In this document: piece by piece, positions 8,747 to 15,937 of the stretch | Layout of the letters: the number at the start of each line of letters is the position of its first letter | Numbering within the stretch: position 1 is the first letter of the stretch | NCBI GenBank assembly: GCA_903905455.1 | Contig: CAIVGN010000127.1 | Location: 62,001 to 126,000 of the forward strand | DNA length: 64,000 bases | DNA from: an uncultured Archangium sp. | Lineage (GTDB): Bacteria > Myxococcota > Myxococcia > Myxococcales > Myxococcaceae | Direction of reading: 5' to 3' | Notes under the pieces: generated by a model | Told to the model about the DNA's origin: nothing | Databases searched by the model: none | What the model saw: the letters and a program-made list of their open reading frames with translations, nothing else | Translations under genes and position numbers: made by a program

Positions 8747-9261
8747 GTGAGGGCCCCGCTGGCGGCGCTGTGGCCCGATGCCCGGGCTCGACGACGCAGG
8801 CCGGGTCATCGACGAGGGTGACGCCGGCGAGGCCGGCGACGCCGGGACTCCCGACGCGGGCCTGTGGTGCACCACGGGCGGCCTGCCCGGCACCTGCCTG
8901 GACGTCGCCCTGTGCACCGGGACGCGGTCCCCCACGGCGGGCTTGTGCCCCGGGGCCTCGAACATCCAGTGCTGCACGCCGCGCTACGCCAACGCCTGCG
9001 ATCCCAACGAGGTGCAGCAGCCCAACACCCACCTCGCCGAGTCGCCGGCCGACGGCGGCTGCCTGCCGGGCCTGGTGCGGGTGACGACCTTCTGCGTGGA
9101 CGAGTACGAAGCCTCGCTCCTCGAGGTGCTCGACGCGCGGCGCCACGCGCCCCTGGTCGCCGTACGTGAACCCGGGCACCCGCGGGCTGCGCGCGCAGTC
9201 GGTCGCCCACGCCGTGACGCACTGGGACTACTCGACGGGGTTCCGCTGCTGCGCTGATTGA
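8747..9261 (+). pseudogene. Broken formylglycine-generating-enzyme-like (SUMF1) lipoprotein
   Basis: The N-terminal part is open from 8778 and reads an Asp/Gly/Ala linker, then GLWCTTGGLPGTCLDVALC, CDPNEVQQ and GGCLPGLVRVTTFCVDEYEAS, the usual start of myxobacterial SUMF1/EgtB/PvdO-type lipoproteins. Around 9135-9160 the frame shifts; the other frame continues PWSPYVNPGTRGLRAQSVA and then HAVTHWDYSTGFRCCAD with a TGA at 9259-9261, the family's C-terminal signature. The ~120-150-residue catalytic core expected between these is missing. The start also looks degraded: the frame from the GTG at 8747 does not join the lipoprotein linker. So there is an internal deletion plus at least one frameshift. 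Confidence 0.75.
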
Positions 9262-9297
9262 GCGCGGCCGCCCCTGCGGTCTTTTCGAGGGGGCGAC

Positions 9298-9312
9298 CGA
9301 GACTTTCTCTCG
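9298..9312. promoter_or_regulatory. Inverted repeat CGAGA-N5-TCTCG upstream of hybrid kinase 2
   Basis: CGAGA (9298-9302) and TCTCG (9308-9312) around CTTTC, about 45 nt before the kinase start. The motif and its ACCGAGACT flank repeat the site at 4852-4866. Candidate shared operator or promoter element. Confidence 0.5.
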
Positions 9313-9357
9313 TGGCCGGCCGGCCGCCTCCCCGTGACGAAATTACCAGGGGGTTTG

Positions 9358-10902
9358 ATGGCTGACGCACTCAGGAAGAACAGGAGTGAAGCAGCTTCCG
9401 GGGCGTGGCTGCTGAGCGTGCCCGCGGTGGCCACGATGTCTTTGGGGTGGCTGGTGTGGGTGACCGGGCACGCCTCGGCAGACGCCGAGCCGGTGCTGGG
9501 CTCAGGGACGCCGTGGATGTTGCTGTCGTTGGCCATGGTGCCCGTGGTGCTGACCGCTTCGGCGGGAGTGGTGGCGCACTCGCGACGACGCGCGACCCAG
9601 CTGCAGGCCGCCAACGCCGGCCTGGCCGGCGACGTCGAGCAACGGACCGCGACCGAACGCAAGCTGCGGGAGCAGGGGCGAGACCTCGCGCGGTTGACCG
9701 AGGCGTTGCAGGCCGCCGTGGCCGCCGCCGAGCGGGCGAGCGTCACCAAGTCGGACTTCATCGCCACCGTCAGCCACGAGCTGCGCACCCCGCTGAGCGG
9801 CATCATGGGGCTCACCGAGCTGGTGAAGGGCACCGCGCTGACGCCCCTGCAGACGGAATACCTGTCGGGCGTCCAGGGCTCGGCCCAGCTGCTCCTGGGG
9901 CTGGTCAACGACCTGCTCGACTTCTCGAAGATCGAGGCCGGGCGCTTGACCCTCGAGCGCACCGCCTTCGACCCGCGGGCGCTGATCTACGAGGTGGGCC
10001 GGCTGCACGCGCCGGAGGCCAGCCGCAAGGGGTTGTCGTTCTTCTGCGAGGTCGACCCCGCGGTGGGCCGTCGGCTCGAGGGCGACCCCCTGCGGGTGCG
10101 GCAGGTGGTGCACAACCTCCTGGGCAACGCGGTGAAGTTCACCTCGAGGGGCACGGTGTCGTTGAACATGGGCCTCGCGGCCGGCGGCTCGCACGTGGTG
10201 ATCGTGGTGCGCGACACCGGGGTGGGCATCGACGCCGAGACGCGCGCGCGGCTCTTCACCCCGTTCACCCAGGCCGACACCTCGACGGCGCGCCGCTACG
10301 GTGGCTCCGGGCTGGGGCTGTCCATCTCGCGGCGCCTGGCGCAGTTGATGGGCGGCGACATCAGCGTCTCCTCGGCGATGGGCGAAGGCGCCACCTTCAT
10401 CGCCAGCCTGGTGCTGCCGCAGACCTCGGCGCCCTCGTCCGCGAGTCTCCGGGCGGTGGTGGAGCCCGCGGCCGCGACCGATCGCCGGCTGCTCGTCGTC
10501 GACGACAACCCCGTCAACCGGCTCGTGGCGCAGCACATGCTGCGGCGGCTGGGCGCCGTGCCCGTCACCGCGGGCGATGGAGCCGAGGCCCTGGAGCTGC
10601 TGCGCAAGGACCCGTCCATCGAACTGGTGCTGATGGACTGCCACATGCCCCTGATGGACGGCTTCGAGGCGACCCGGAAAATCCGCGCGGGAGAGGCGGG
10701 GGACGGCGTGCGGCAGATCCCCGTGCTGGCACTGACGGCCAGCGCCATGCAGGCCGACCGGGAGCTGTGCCGCGCCGCGGGCATGGACGATTTCCTGCCC
10801 AAGCCGCTGACGCTCCTCTCACTCTCGACCGCGCTGGAACACTGGTTGCCGCATCACCCGATCGCCAACGAGGCGCAGGGCCTGCGCGCGACAGTGGCCT
10901 GA
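9358..10902 (+). CDS. Hybrid histidine kinase / response regulator
   Basis: 514 residues. The ATG at 9358 follows AGGGGG at a suitable distance, so it is preferred to an in-frame GTG at 9334. Two membrane helices (~25-45 and ~52-75) flank a short periplasmic loop. A coiled coil leads to HisKA with VSHELRTPLSG (His ~140). ATPase motifs are NLLGNAVKFTS, DTGVGID and GSGLGLSI. The receiver has VVDDNPVNR, phospho-Asp in LVLMDCHMPLMDG (~426) and Lys in LPKPLT. The order matches the kinase at 4946 but with a smaller sensor. It follows the broken SUMF1-like gene and may form part of the same regulon as kinase 1. Confidence 0.93.
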   Translation: MADALRKNRSEAASGAWLLSVPAVATMSLGWLVWVTGHASADAEPVLGSGTPWMLLSLAMVPVVLTASAGVVAHSRRRATQLQAANAGLAGDVEQRTATERKLREQGRDLARLTEALQAAVAAAERASVTKSDFIATVSHELRTPLSGIMGLTELVKGTALTPLQTEYLSGVQGSAQLLLGLVNDLLDFSKIEAGRLTLERTAFDPRALIYEVGRLHAPEASRKGLSFFCEVDPAVGRRLEGDPLRVRQVVHNLLGNAVKFTSRGTVSLNMGLAAGGSHVVIVVRDTGVGIDAETRARLFTPFTQADTSTARRYGGSGLGLSISRRLAQLMGGDISVSSAMGEGATFIASLVLPQTSAPSSASLRAVVEPAAATDRRLLVVDDNPVNRLVAQHMLRRLGAVPVTAGDGAEALELLRKDPSIELVLMDCHMPLMDGFEATRKIRAGEAGDGVRQIPVLALTASAMQADRELCRAAGMDDFLPKPLTLLSLSTALEHWLPHHPIANEAQGLRATVA

Positions 10903-10964
10903 CGCGCGGGGCGCGCGCCTCACTCGGTCATGCGCGTCCAAAGGCCCGTCGCTAGCCTTTTTCC

Positions 10965-11621
10965 ATGACCAAGATCGTGGGGGTATTGGTGTTCCTCGCC
11001 GCAGGTGTGTCCTTCGCCGGCGACAAGTCGTACCGAGACATCTCTGACGGCCTGGGCAACTGCATCTGGGCCACGCACTCGCTCCCGAAGGACAAGGAGG
11101 CGACCTACACCGACGTCCGCGGCAAGTTCAAAAGCCCCGACAAGGTCATCGAGCACCGCTGCTACTACCCGAAGAAGCTCTCGGAGTACGCGACCGACGG
11201 GGCCATCTCCAACAGCCTCCGCGACCAGAAGAAGTACTGGTCGCAGTACATCCTCACGGGGCCCGGCGGCGAGCTCGACCAGATCGTCAACATTCGCCAG
11301 CCGTGGAACTACGGGCCCGACGTCGCCTCCTTCGACCAGACGCGCGCCATCCTCGACCCCGGCAACAGCCAGTGCGCGATGAAGTCTTCCGACCCGAAGA
11401 CGGCGTCACCCGCGGGCTGCGTGGACATCGAGCAGGCGCTGCGCTCGGCGGCGAAGGGCAAGTTCCCCTACACCGGGCACCTGTGCCTCGACGTGTTCTT
11501 CGAGGTGTCCGACAAGGTGGCCTCGCGCTTCGACCCGCAGACCAGGACCACGGTGACCGGGCCCATCCTCGAGGTGCGCCGCATCACCGCGGGCTGCATG
11601 GAATACACGGTCACCAAGTAA
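10965..11621 (+). CDS. Exported protein of unknown function
   Basis: 218 residues with a clean signal peptide (MTKIVGVLVFLAAGVSFAG). The mature part has several cysteines (NCIW, HRCYY, SQCAMK, AGCVD, HLCLD, AGCMEY) suggesting disulfides, and no recognised domain. The C-terminal region (YTGHLCLDVFFEVSD to EVRRITAGCMEYTV) looks beta-rich. TAGCCT begins exactly 12 nt before the ATG, so a leaderless message is likely. It converges with the gene at 11627 with only 5 nt between stops. Confidence 0.7.
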   Translation: MTKIVGVLVFLAAGVSFAGDKSYRDISDGLGNCIWATHSLPKDKEATYTDVRGKFKSPDKVIEHRCYYPKKLSEYATDGAISNSLRDQKKYWSQYILTGPGGELDQIVNIRQPWNYGPDVASFDQTRAILDPGNSQCAMKSSDPKTASPAGCVDIEQALRSAAKGKFPYTGHLCLDVFFEVSDKVASRFDPQTRTTVTGPILEVRRITAGCMEYTVTK

Positions 11622-11626
11622 CTGCG

Positions 11627-12013
11627 TCACTGCATGGCGAAGGTCCACTCGCGCTCCACGGTGACCATCGGGGCGTGAGTGGCGGGGAACGTGGCGGCCT
11701 GGAGCACGGCCTCGATGCACGCCTTCGTGGTGGGAGCGTTGGCGTTCTCCGGCTCGAGGCCGGCCTCCAGCGTGAGCACCTGGCCCACGCCGTTGACCAC
11801 CACCTTGAGGCGCACCACCTGGCGCCAGGTCTTCGCCCCGCCGGCCACGCCCTTCACCACGCAGGCCGCGACCTGGGGCTGGCTCGCGTCGAGGGTCTTC
11901 TTGATCTCGGCCTCGGCGACGGCGGGCTTCGGAGGCGGGGGCGCCTTCTTCTTCTTCGGGGCGGCGAAGGCGACGAGGGCCAGCAGGCAGGTGCCGAGGA
12001 ACATCAGGCGCAT
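11627..12013 (-). CDS. Small exported AgmX/PglI C-terminal-domain-like protein
   Basis: 128 residues: signal peptide (MRLMFLGTCLLALVAFA), a Lys/Pro linker (PKKKKAPPPPKP), then IKKTLDASQPQVAACVVKGV ... VVRLKVVVNGVGQVLTLE ... KACIEAVLQAATFPA. This has the spacing of the C-terminal domain of AgmX/PglI gliding proteins: two conserved Cys and a beta strand followed by a Gly turn. A related domain ends the kinase at 50475. It may be a TonB-like periplasmic energising or scaffold module; that is inferred. TAGCGT lies 12 nt before the ATG; the divergent gene at 12051 shares the 37-nt intergenic region. Confidence 0.65.
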   Translation of the reverse strand: MRLMFLGTCLLALVAFAAPKKKKAPPPPKPAVAEAEIKKTLDASQPQVAACVVKGVAGGAKTWRQVVRLKVVVNGVGQVLTLEAGLEPENANAPTTKACIEAVLQAATFPATHAPMVTVEREWTFAMQ

Positions 12014-12050
12014 CCGGTGACGCTATCGCGGTGCTAGGCCTCGGGAACTC

Positions 12051-13193
12051 ATGAAAGCCGAACGAAGGACCACCCGGGAGTGGGTGCTCAGGACGCTCGT
12101 GCCGACGGTGAGCGAGGAGACCCTCACAGGCCGAGCCCTGGTGACGCTCTGGGGCGCGAACATCGGGGACAATCCGCTGCTGGCCATCCACTCCGGATCC
12201 GAACAATTCGCGGAGCTCTGCCTCGAAGCCGACGGCTGGTGGGTGGAGGCGCGCGGTGGGTCAGCGCAGCTCGAGGTCAATGGGCGCGCCACCCGCGCCG
12301 AGCGGCTCGAGGTGGGCGACCGCATCGCCCTGGGAAGCATGCGCTTCGAGTTCGCCGCCCGCGAGTCGTCCTGGGTGGTGCAGCCAGACCTGGAGCGCCG
12401 CTTGCGCGCGTCGATGGACGATGTCGCCACCTGGCACGTGTACGCCGATTGGCTCGTCGAGCAGGGTGACCCCATCGGGAGCGCCATCGCGCGGGGGTCG
12501 CCGAGCCCGGAGCTCCTCGGCCGGCTCTGCGAGTTGAGTCCAGGAGCGCTGCAGCTCGAGTGGCGGCACGGCGTCGTCGAGAAGGCGCGCCTCTGCCTCA
12601 GCCCCCTGCCCCGGTACTCGGAGCGAGCCGTCGCGCGCGCCACCCTGGCGGCCCTGCGGACGCTGCCCGTCGCGCGCTTCCTGCGATCGCTGCAGGTGGA
12701 GCTGGTCGCGGAGTGCCCGCCGCAGGCCATCGACCAGTATCCCCGGCAGCTCGAGCCCCTCGAGCGTACCGGGGCCGAGTTGGTCCGGCAGCTCGAGGCC
12801 TCGGCCTGGCCGGCCTTGGAGACCCTCGAGCTTGGGCCCGTCTGGGACGCCGGGCTCGCGCGCGCGCTCGAGCCGCTTCGCGCCGGGCCCGCCCGCCTGC
12901 GCACCCCGCCCCGCCAACGCGTGGCCGCCTGGGGAAGCGCGCGGCTGGAGGGTGCCGAGCGCACCGTCGGCCTCGACCGCACGCAACGAACCCGGCTGGG
13001 CGACCTCACGTTCTCCTTCGTCGACGGCGGCTGGCGCCTCGACTTCGACGCCGCGACGGGCAACCGGATCCCCCTCGCCGCGCGGCCGGTTCGACTCAAC
13101 GGGCACCCGGTCACCACCCCGTGGCTCACCCCGGGAGACGTGGTGACCACCCCGGACGCGGAGACGTGGCGCTTCGAGGCGCGCCCGGCCTGA
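12051..13193 (+). CDS. FHA-like protein with TIGR02996 repeat-companion domain
   Basis: 380 residues, cytoplasmic. Residues ~30-110 (VTLWGANIGDNPLLAI, LCLEADGWWVEA, QLEVNGRATRAERLEVGDRIALGSM, FEFAAR) fit an FHA-like fold, though key phosphopeptide-binding residues cannot be confirmed. LRASMDDVATWHVYADWLVEQGDPIG (~121-146) matches the TIGR02996 YADWL-EERGDP motif, often seen next to leucine-rich or HEAT-type repeats. A second FHA-like half at the C-terminus (LGDLTFSFVDGG, RPVRLNGHPV, LTPGDVV) repeats the first. Possible Thr-phosphoprotein adaptor. Its stop codon abuts the stop codon of the hydrolase on the other strand. Confidence 0.65.
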   Translation: MKAERRTTREWVLRTLVPTVSEETLTGRALVTLWGANIGDNPLLAIHSGSEQFAELCLEADGWWVEARGGSAQLEVNGRATRAERLEVGDRIALGSMRFEFAARESSWVVQPDLERRLRASMDDVATWHVYADWLVEQGDPIGSAIARGSPSPELLGRLCELSPGALQLEWRHGVVEKARLCLSPLPRYSERAVARATLAALRTLPVARFLRSLQVELVAECPPQAIDQYPRQLEPLERTGAELVRQLEASAWPALETLELGPVWDAGLARALEPLRAGPARLRTPPRQRVAAWGSARLEGAERTVGLDRTQRTRLGDLTFSFVDGGWRLDFDAATGNRIPLAARPVRLNGHPVTTPWLTPGDVVTTPDAETWRFEARPA

Positions 13194-14078
13194 TCATCCG
13201 AGGAAGGCCAGCACCCGCCGGTTGACGTCCGCGGCGCGCGTGGTGAAGAAGTCGTGGCCTGCGCCGGGAATGAGCGTGGCCTCGATGTGCGGCGCCACCC
13301 GGGCCAGCCTGGCGATGGCCTCGTGCGGGGGAAAGATGACCTCGGCGTCGCCCGCGAGGAAGAGCGTCCTGGCCGTGTACTGCGCCCACTGCGCGTCGGT
13401 CAGCGGCAGCGGCGGCACCATCTTTCGCGCCGAGAAGCTGCGGGTGGCGAGGAAGGCGTCGTCGACCATCTCCTCCAGCACCCGGGCGCCCGCGCCGCCG
13501 GCCCGCAGCTCGGGCGCTACCCAGGCCATGAAGTTCCGCATGAAGAAGCGCGCGGGGATGGTGCAGAGGATGGCGCGCCAGATGAAACCCCAGGGGATCT
13601 GCGCGGTGGTGCCCGCGGGCGCGAGCAGCACCACCCGGCGGACGTGCTGCGGAAAGCGGAGCGCGTACTGCGCGCTGATCCACCCGCCGTACGAGAGGCC
13701 CACGAGGTCCACCCCCCCCAGCCCGAGGCCCCTGCGGACCTCGTCGAGCCAGGTGGTGAAGTCGTCGGCGCCCGTCACCGGCCGGGTCTCCACGCTGCGA
13801 CCCACGTCGTGGATGTTGTCGATGACGTAGGTGCGCAGCGGCCCCGAGAGGCCCGCGACCACCGGCGCCAACGACAAGCCGGGCGAGCCGATGCCTGGCA
13901 ACAACAACACCGGCGCGCCGTCCACGGGGCCACTGGCGCGCACGAAGGTGTGCCCGAACGAGGTCGGCACCACCTGCTCCACCGATGGCACCGGCCAGGC
14001 GGAGGCGCGCAACGCGTAGCGCTCGAGGTACCGCTCCCGGGATGCTTCCGACTTGAAGGGCGCTGCTGCGGAAGCCAT
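13194..14078 (-). CDS. Alpha/beta hydrolase
   Basis: 294 residues from the ATG at 14078, chosen because TAGAGT lies 13 nt upstream. Oxyanion motif LLLPGIGSPG near residue 55; nucleophile elbow GLSYGG; acid in LFLAGDAEVIFPP; catalytic His in GAGHDFF. A cap region between the elbow and the acid has MRNFMAWVAPELRAGG. Soluble, no signal peptide. Substrate cannot be inferred. It is stop-to-stop with the FHA-like gene, with no intergenic base. Confidence 0.85.
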   Translation of the reverse strand: MASAAAPFKSEASRERYLERYALRASAWPVPSVEQVVPTSFGHTFVRASGPVDGAPVLLLPGIGSPGLSLAPVVAGLSGPLRTYVIDNIHDVGRSVETRPVTGADDFTTWLDEVRRGLGLGGVDLVGLSYGGWISAQYALRFPQHVRRVVLLAPAGTTAQIPWGFIWRAILCTIPARFFMRNFMAWVAPELRAGGAGARVLEEMVDDAFLATRSFSARKMVPPLPLTDAQWAQYTARTLFLAGDAEVIFPPHEAIARLARVAPHIEATLIPGAGHDFFTTRAADVNRRVLAFLG

Positions 14079-14110
14079 GGGGTGGACTCTACGCCTCCGC
14101 CGCGCGCGGG

Positions 14111-14689
14111 TCAGAAGCGGGTCACCCCGTTGGCGCACTCGTCTTCGGGGGCGTGCGCGTAGTGCGAGCGCATGAAGTCCTGCAACGAGGGGAGATCCAC
14201 GCACTGCGCCCGGTACACGAAGCCCCACGACACGGCGACGATGGGCTCGGTGATCAAGGGGTCTGGGGTGATGACCGTGCGCACCCGGACGCCCGCCGAG
14301 CACCTCGGGTCATCGGGCAACGACGCCACCGCTCGACGCAGCGCCTCGAGCGTCGGCGTGCAATCCACGCCGGCCAGGGCGCAGTGGTGCAGCAACACCA
14401 CCGCCCCGTGCTCGAGGTCGTGCACGTAGTACCCGCGCGGCACGGGCGTGGAGAACTCCTGGAACGCGGCCCACGCCGGGTAGTGGGTGCCGCTCTGCGG
14501 GGGATTCGAGGGCCAGGCGATCTCCGACCCGATGTCCACGTGGATCCCGGCGCCCAGCGGCCACGCCTCGATGCGCACCGCGCACCCCGCGTCGATCGTC
14601 GTCACCGACAGCGGTCCTGGGCCCGCATCGGCCCCTGACGACATCACCGGTCCACAGCCGCCGAGCACCACGAGCCACATCCATCGCAT
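14111..14689 (-). CDS. DUF3105 lipoprotein
   Basis: 192 residues. The start at 14689 gives a short lipoprotein signal (MRWMWLVVLGGC) with TATGCG exactly 12 nt upstream; an in-frame ATG at 14707 is less likely. The mature protein has SNPPQSGTHYPAW, then RGYYVHDLEHGAVVLLHHC, the DUF3105 signature with conserved His residues that could bind a metal. The C-terminal VSWGFVYRAQCV and FMRSHYAHAPEDEC are also typical. Function of the family is unknown. It lies downstream of the AbiEi-like gene on the same strand. Confidence 0.82.
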   Translation of the reverse strand: MRWMWLVVLGGCGPVMSSGADAGPGPLSVTTIDAGCAVRIEAWPLGAGIHVDIGSEIAWPSNPPQSGTHYPAWAAFQEFSTPVPRGYYVHDLEHGAVVLLHHCALAGVDCTPTLEALRRAVASLPDDPRCSAGVRVRTVITPDPLITEPIVAVSWGFVYRAQCVDLPSLQDFMRSHYAHAPEDECANGVTRF

Positions 14690-14732
14690 CGCGGTCGCAT
14701 AGCGCATTGGCCGCGGTCGCGGTGGTGGGAGG

Positions 14733-14800
14733 CGACGCGCGGGCGCCGCCTCGACCAGCGAGAGATCCAGCACCAGGTCGGCGGTCGACGCTTCGAACTG
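14733..14800 (-). pseudogene. Remnant resembling the 3' end of the gene at 15938
   Basis: On the minus strand one frame reads LLRQFEASTADLVLDLSLVE. The C-terminus of the protein at 15938-16783 contains QFMRLTADRVLDRELVEAV. The DNA alignment over ~65 nt is roughly 70-75% by eye, with a shared stretch GGTCGGCGGTC, and the orientation is the same. No start or stop belongs to it. It is read as a displaced, decayed 3' end of that gene or of a homologue. The match is short, so chance similarity in GC-rich coding sequence is possible. Confidence 0.4.
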
Positions 14801-14843
14801 CCGAAGCAGCGGGCCGCAACGGGTCCGGCCTGTCACGACGCCC

Positions 14844-15413
14844 TCACCCCGGGCCGCGCAGGTCGGCGACTGCGGGAGCGCCCCGACGCGCTGCCGAGGG
14901 GAGGCCGGCGTCACGAGGTCGTTGGAAGTGAGCCCGCTGCGCGCGCGCGAGCATGCGAAGACAGTCCGCCTGCGCGAGGTCCGCCTCTGCATGCGCTCGG
15001 GCGTGGACCCGCAGCGGGAGCATTCGTCCTGGAGGACGCAGCGAAACTACGTCGGCTTCGAGTCGTCGGCTGCGAACGACCACGGTGCTGAGGTCGAGCC
15101 TGCGGGGGAGACGCGCCCTGTTGCCGATGGCGATCCACAGGGCTTCGGGCTCGTGTGCCCGAGCGCCGAGGAGCCAGAGCGCTGAGGGGCCCCAGAAGAC
15201 GGCGCGAGGGAAACGGAGCTGCACCAACTCGTAGCGGCTGGGGTGGTAGCGGCAATGGCTCCACACGCCAAACCCATGAGGCCTCGCCCAGCTCATGGCC
15301 TGAGCGAACGGCAGCCAGTTGCGGGAGAGGCCGCGGCGGTTCAGCTCCCGCTCGAGGAAGAGTCCCCGGCTCGCCAACGCCTCGATGATCTCCATCGCTC
15401 TGCCCATCCCCAT
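14844..15413 (-). CDS. AbiEi-like (type IV) antitoxin, C-terminus probably frameshifted
   Basis: 189 residues from the ATG at 15413, preceded by GGGAGG. The N-terminus IIEALASRGLFLERELNRRG plus LSRNWLPFAQAMSWARPHGF resembles the AbiEi winged-helix domain. VWSHCRYHPSRYELVQLRFP, AVFWGPSALWLLGAR and EALWIAIGNRARLPRRLDL follow the AbiEi core (SAL-x-lhGL, then I-A-x-x-x-R-x-PR). After LRPPG this frame loses the family pattern, while the adjacent frame continues RRTVFACSRARSGLTSNDL, like the conserved RTV-x-D-C-f end. A single indel near 15000 is likely. No AbiEii nucleotidyltransferase toxin is nearby, so it would be an orphan or decayed antitoxin. Confidence 0.6.
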   Translation of the reverse strand: MGMGRAMEIIEALASRGLFLERELNRRGLSRNWLPFAQAMSWARPHGFGVWSHCRYHPSRYELVQLRFPRAVFWGPSALWLLGARAHEPEALWIAIGNRARLPRRLDLSTVVVRSRRLEADVVSLRPPGRMLPLRVHARAHAEADLAQADCLRMLARAQRAHFQRPRDAGLPSAARRGAPAVADLRGPG

Positions 15414-15439
15414 CACGCCTCCCAGTTGAAGAGGCGCGG

Positions 15440-15462
15440 AGCATGACCGGGGGGACTGACAT
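15440..15462 (-). promoter_or_regulatory. TGTCAG-N10-CATGCT element, copy 2
   Basis: Upstream of the AbiEi-like gene, TGTCAG (15461-15456) is followed by TCCCCCCGGT and CATGCT (15445-15440). It is nearly identical to the copy at 26765-26787. Here the box is 27 nt from the ATG, leaving room for a leader that carries GGGAGG. Confidence 0.45.
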
Positions 15463-15573
15463 GCGGACGGTCGTGGTCAAGCCGCCAGGGAGGCGGGAGT
15501 TCTGGGGCTCGCTGCCGTGCTCAGGCCGAACCAGCCCCTCTCCTCGCGCTCGAGGGCGGCGCGTTTCGTTGCG

Positions 15574-15835
15574 GCTTCGTGATGGATTCGCCCCAGGTGC
15601 CCGCTGCGTGGAAGAGCTCGGGCGGCCGGGCGGCTTTGCGAGCACCTATGACAAAATGTAGGTCACCATGGGGGCGACCTACATTTTGTCATAGGTGCTC
15701 GGACCATCGACCCAGGGCGTGACCACCACAACGCCCCGCTCACCCCGCGCCAGAACGCGTCGTGCCGAAGGGGCTCGTTCGGCAAGGGCACGGGGCAGGC
15801 TCCAACAGCCCCCGCGTCCCCCTGAGCCGTTTTTG
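15574..15835. repeat. Dispersed repeat with long hairpin, copy 1
   Basis: Starts with GCTTCGTGATGGATTCGCCC (15574-15593, identical in copy 2 at 34322-34341). A perfect 26-bp stem follows: arms 15639-15664 and 15676-15701 with an 11-nt loop. The left arm includes CACCTATGACAAAATGTAGG. After the stem, ~130 bp (CCAGGGCGT ... GCCGAAGGGGC ... TCCCCCTG) align loosely with copy 2. In copy 2 the T-A pair at 15659/15681 is G-C, so pairing is conserved. No transposase is nearby. Together with 15463-15573 and 15836-15937 this fills the gene-free stretch before 15938; nothing else was seen there. Confidence 0.75.
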
Positions 15836-15937
15836 AACTTCCCCGGGCGCCGTGACGACCATGCGCGCGGGCGCAGCGGCGGTGAAGCGGGCCGGTCTGA
15901 CTTCCGCAAGACCTTCCGGGTGGCTTGAGAGCCGTCC

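Noticed and set aside
15663-15909. Short ORFs across the hairpin repeat (for example ending STYDKM)
   Set aside because: They follow from ATG/CAT symmetry in the palindrome; the corresponding frame in copy 2 is interrupted and composition is not coding-like.
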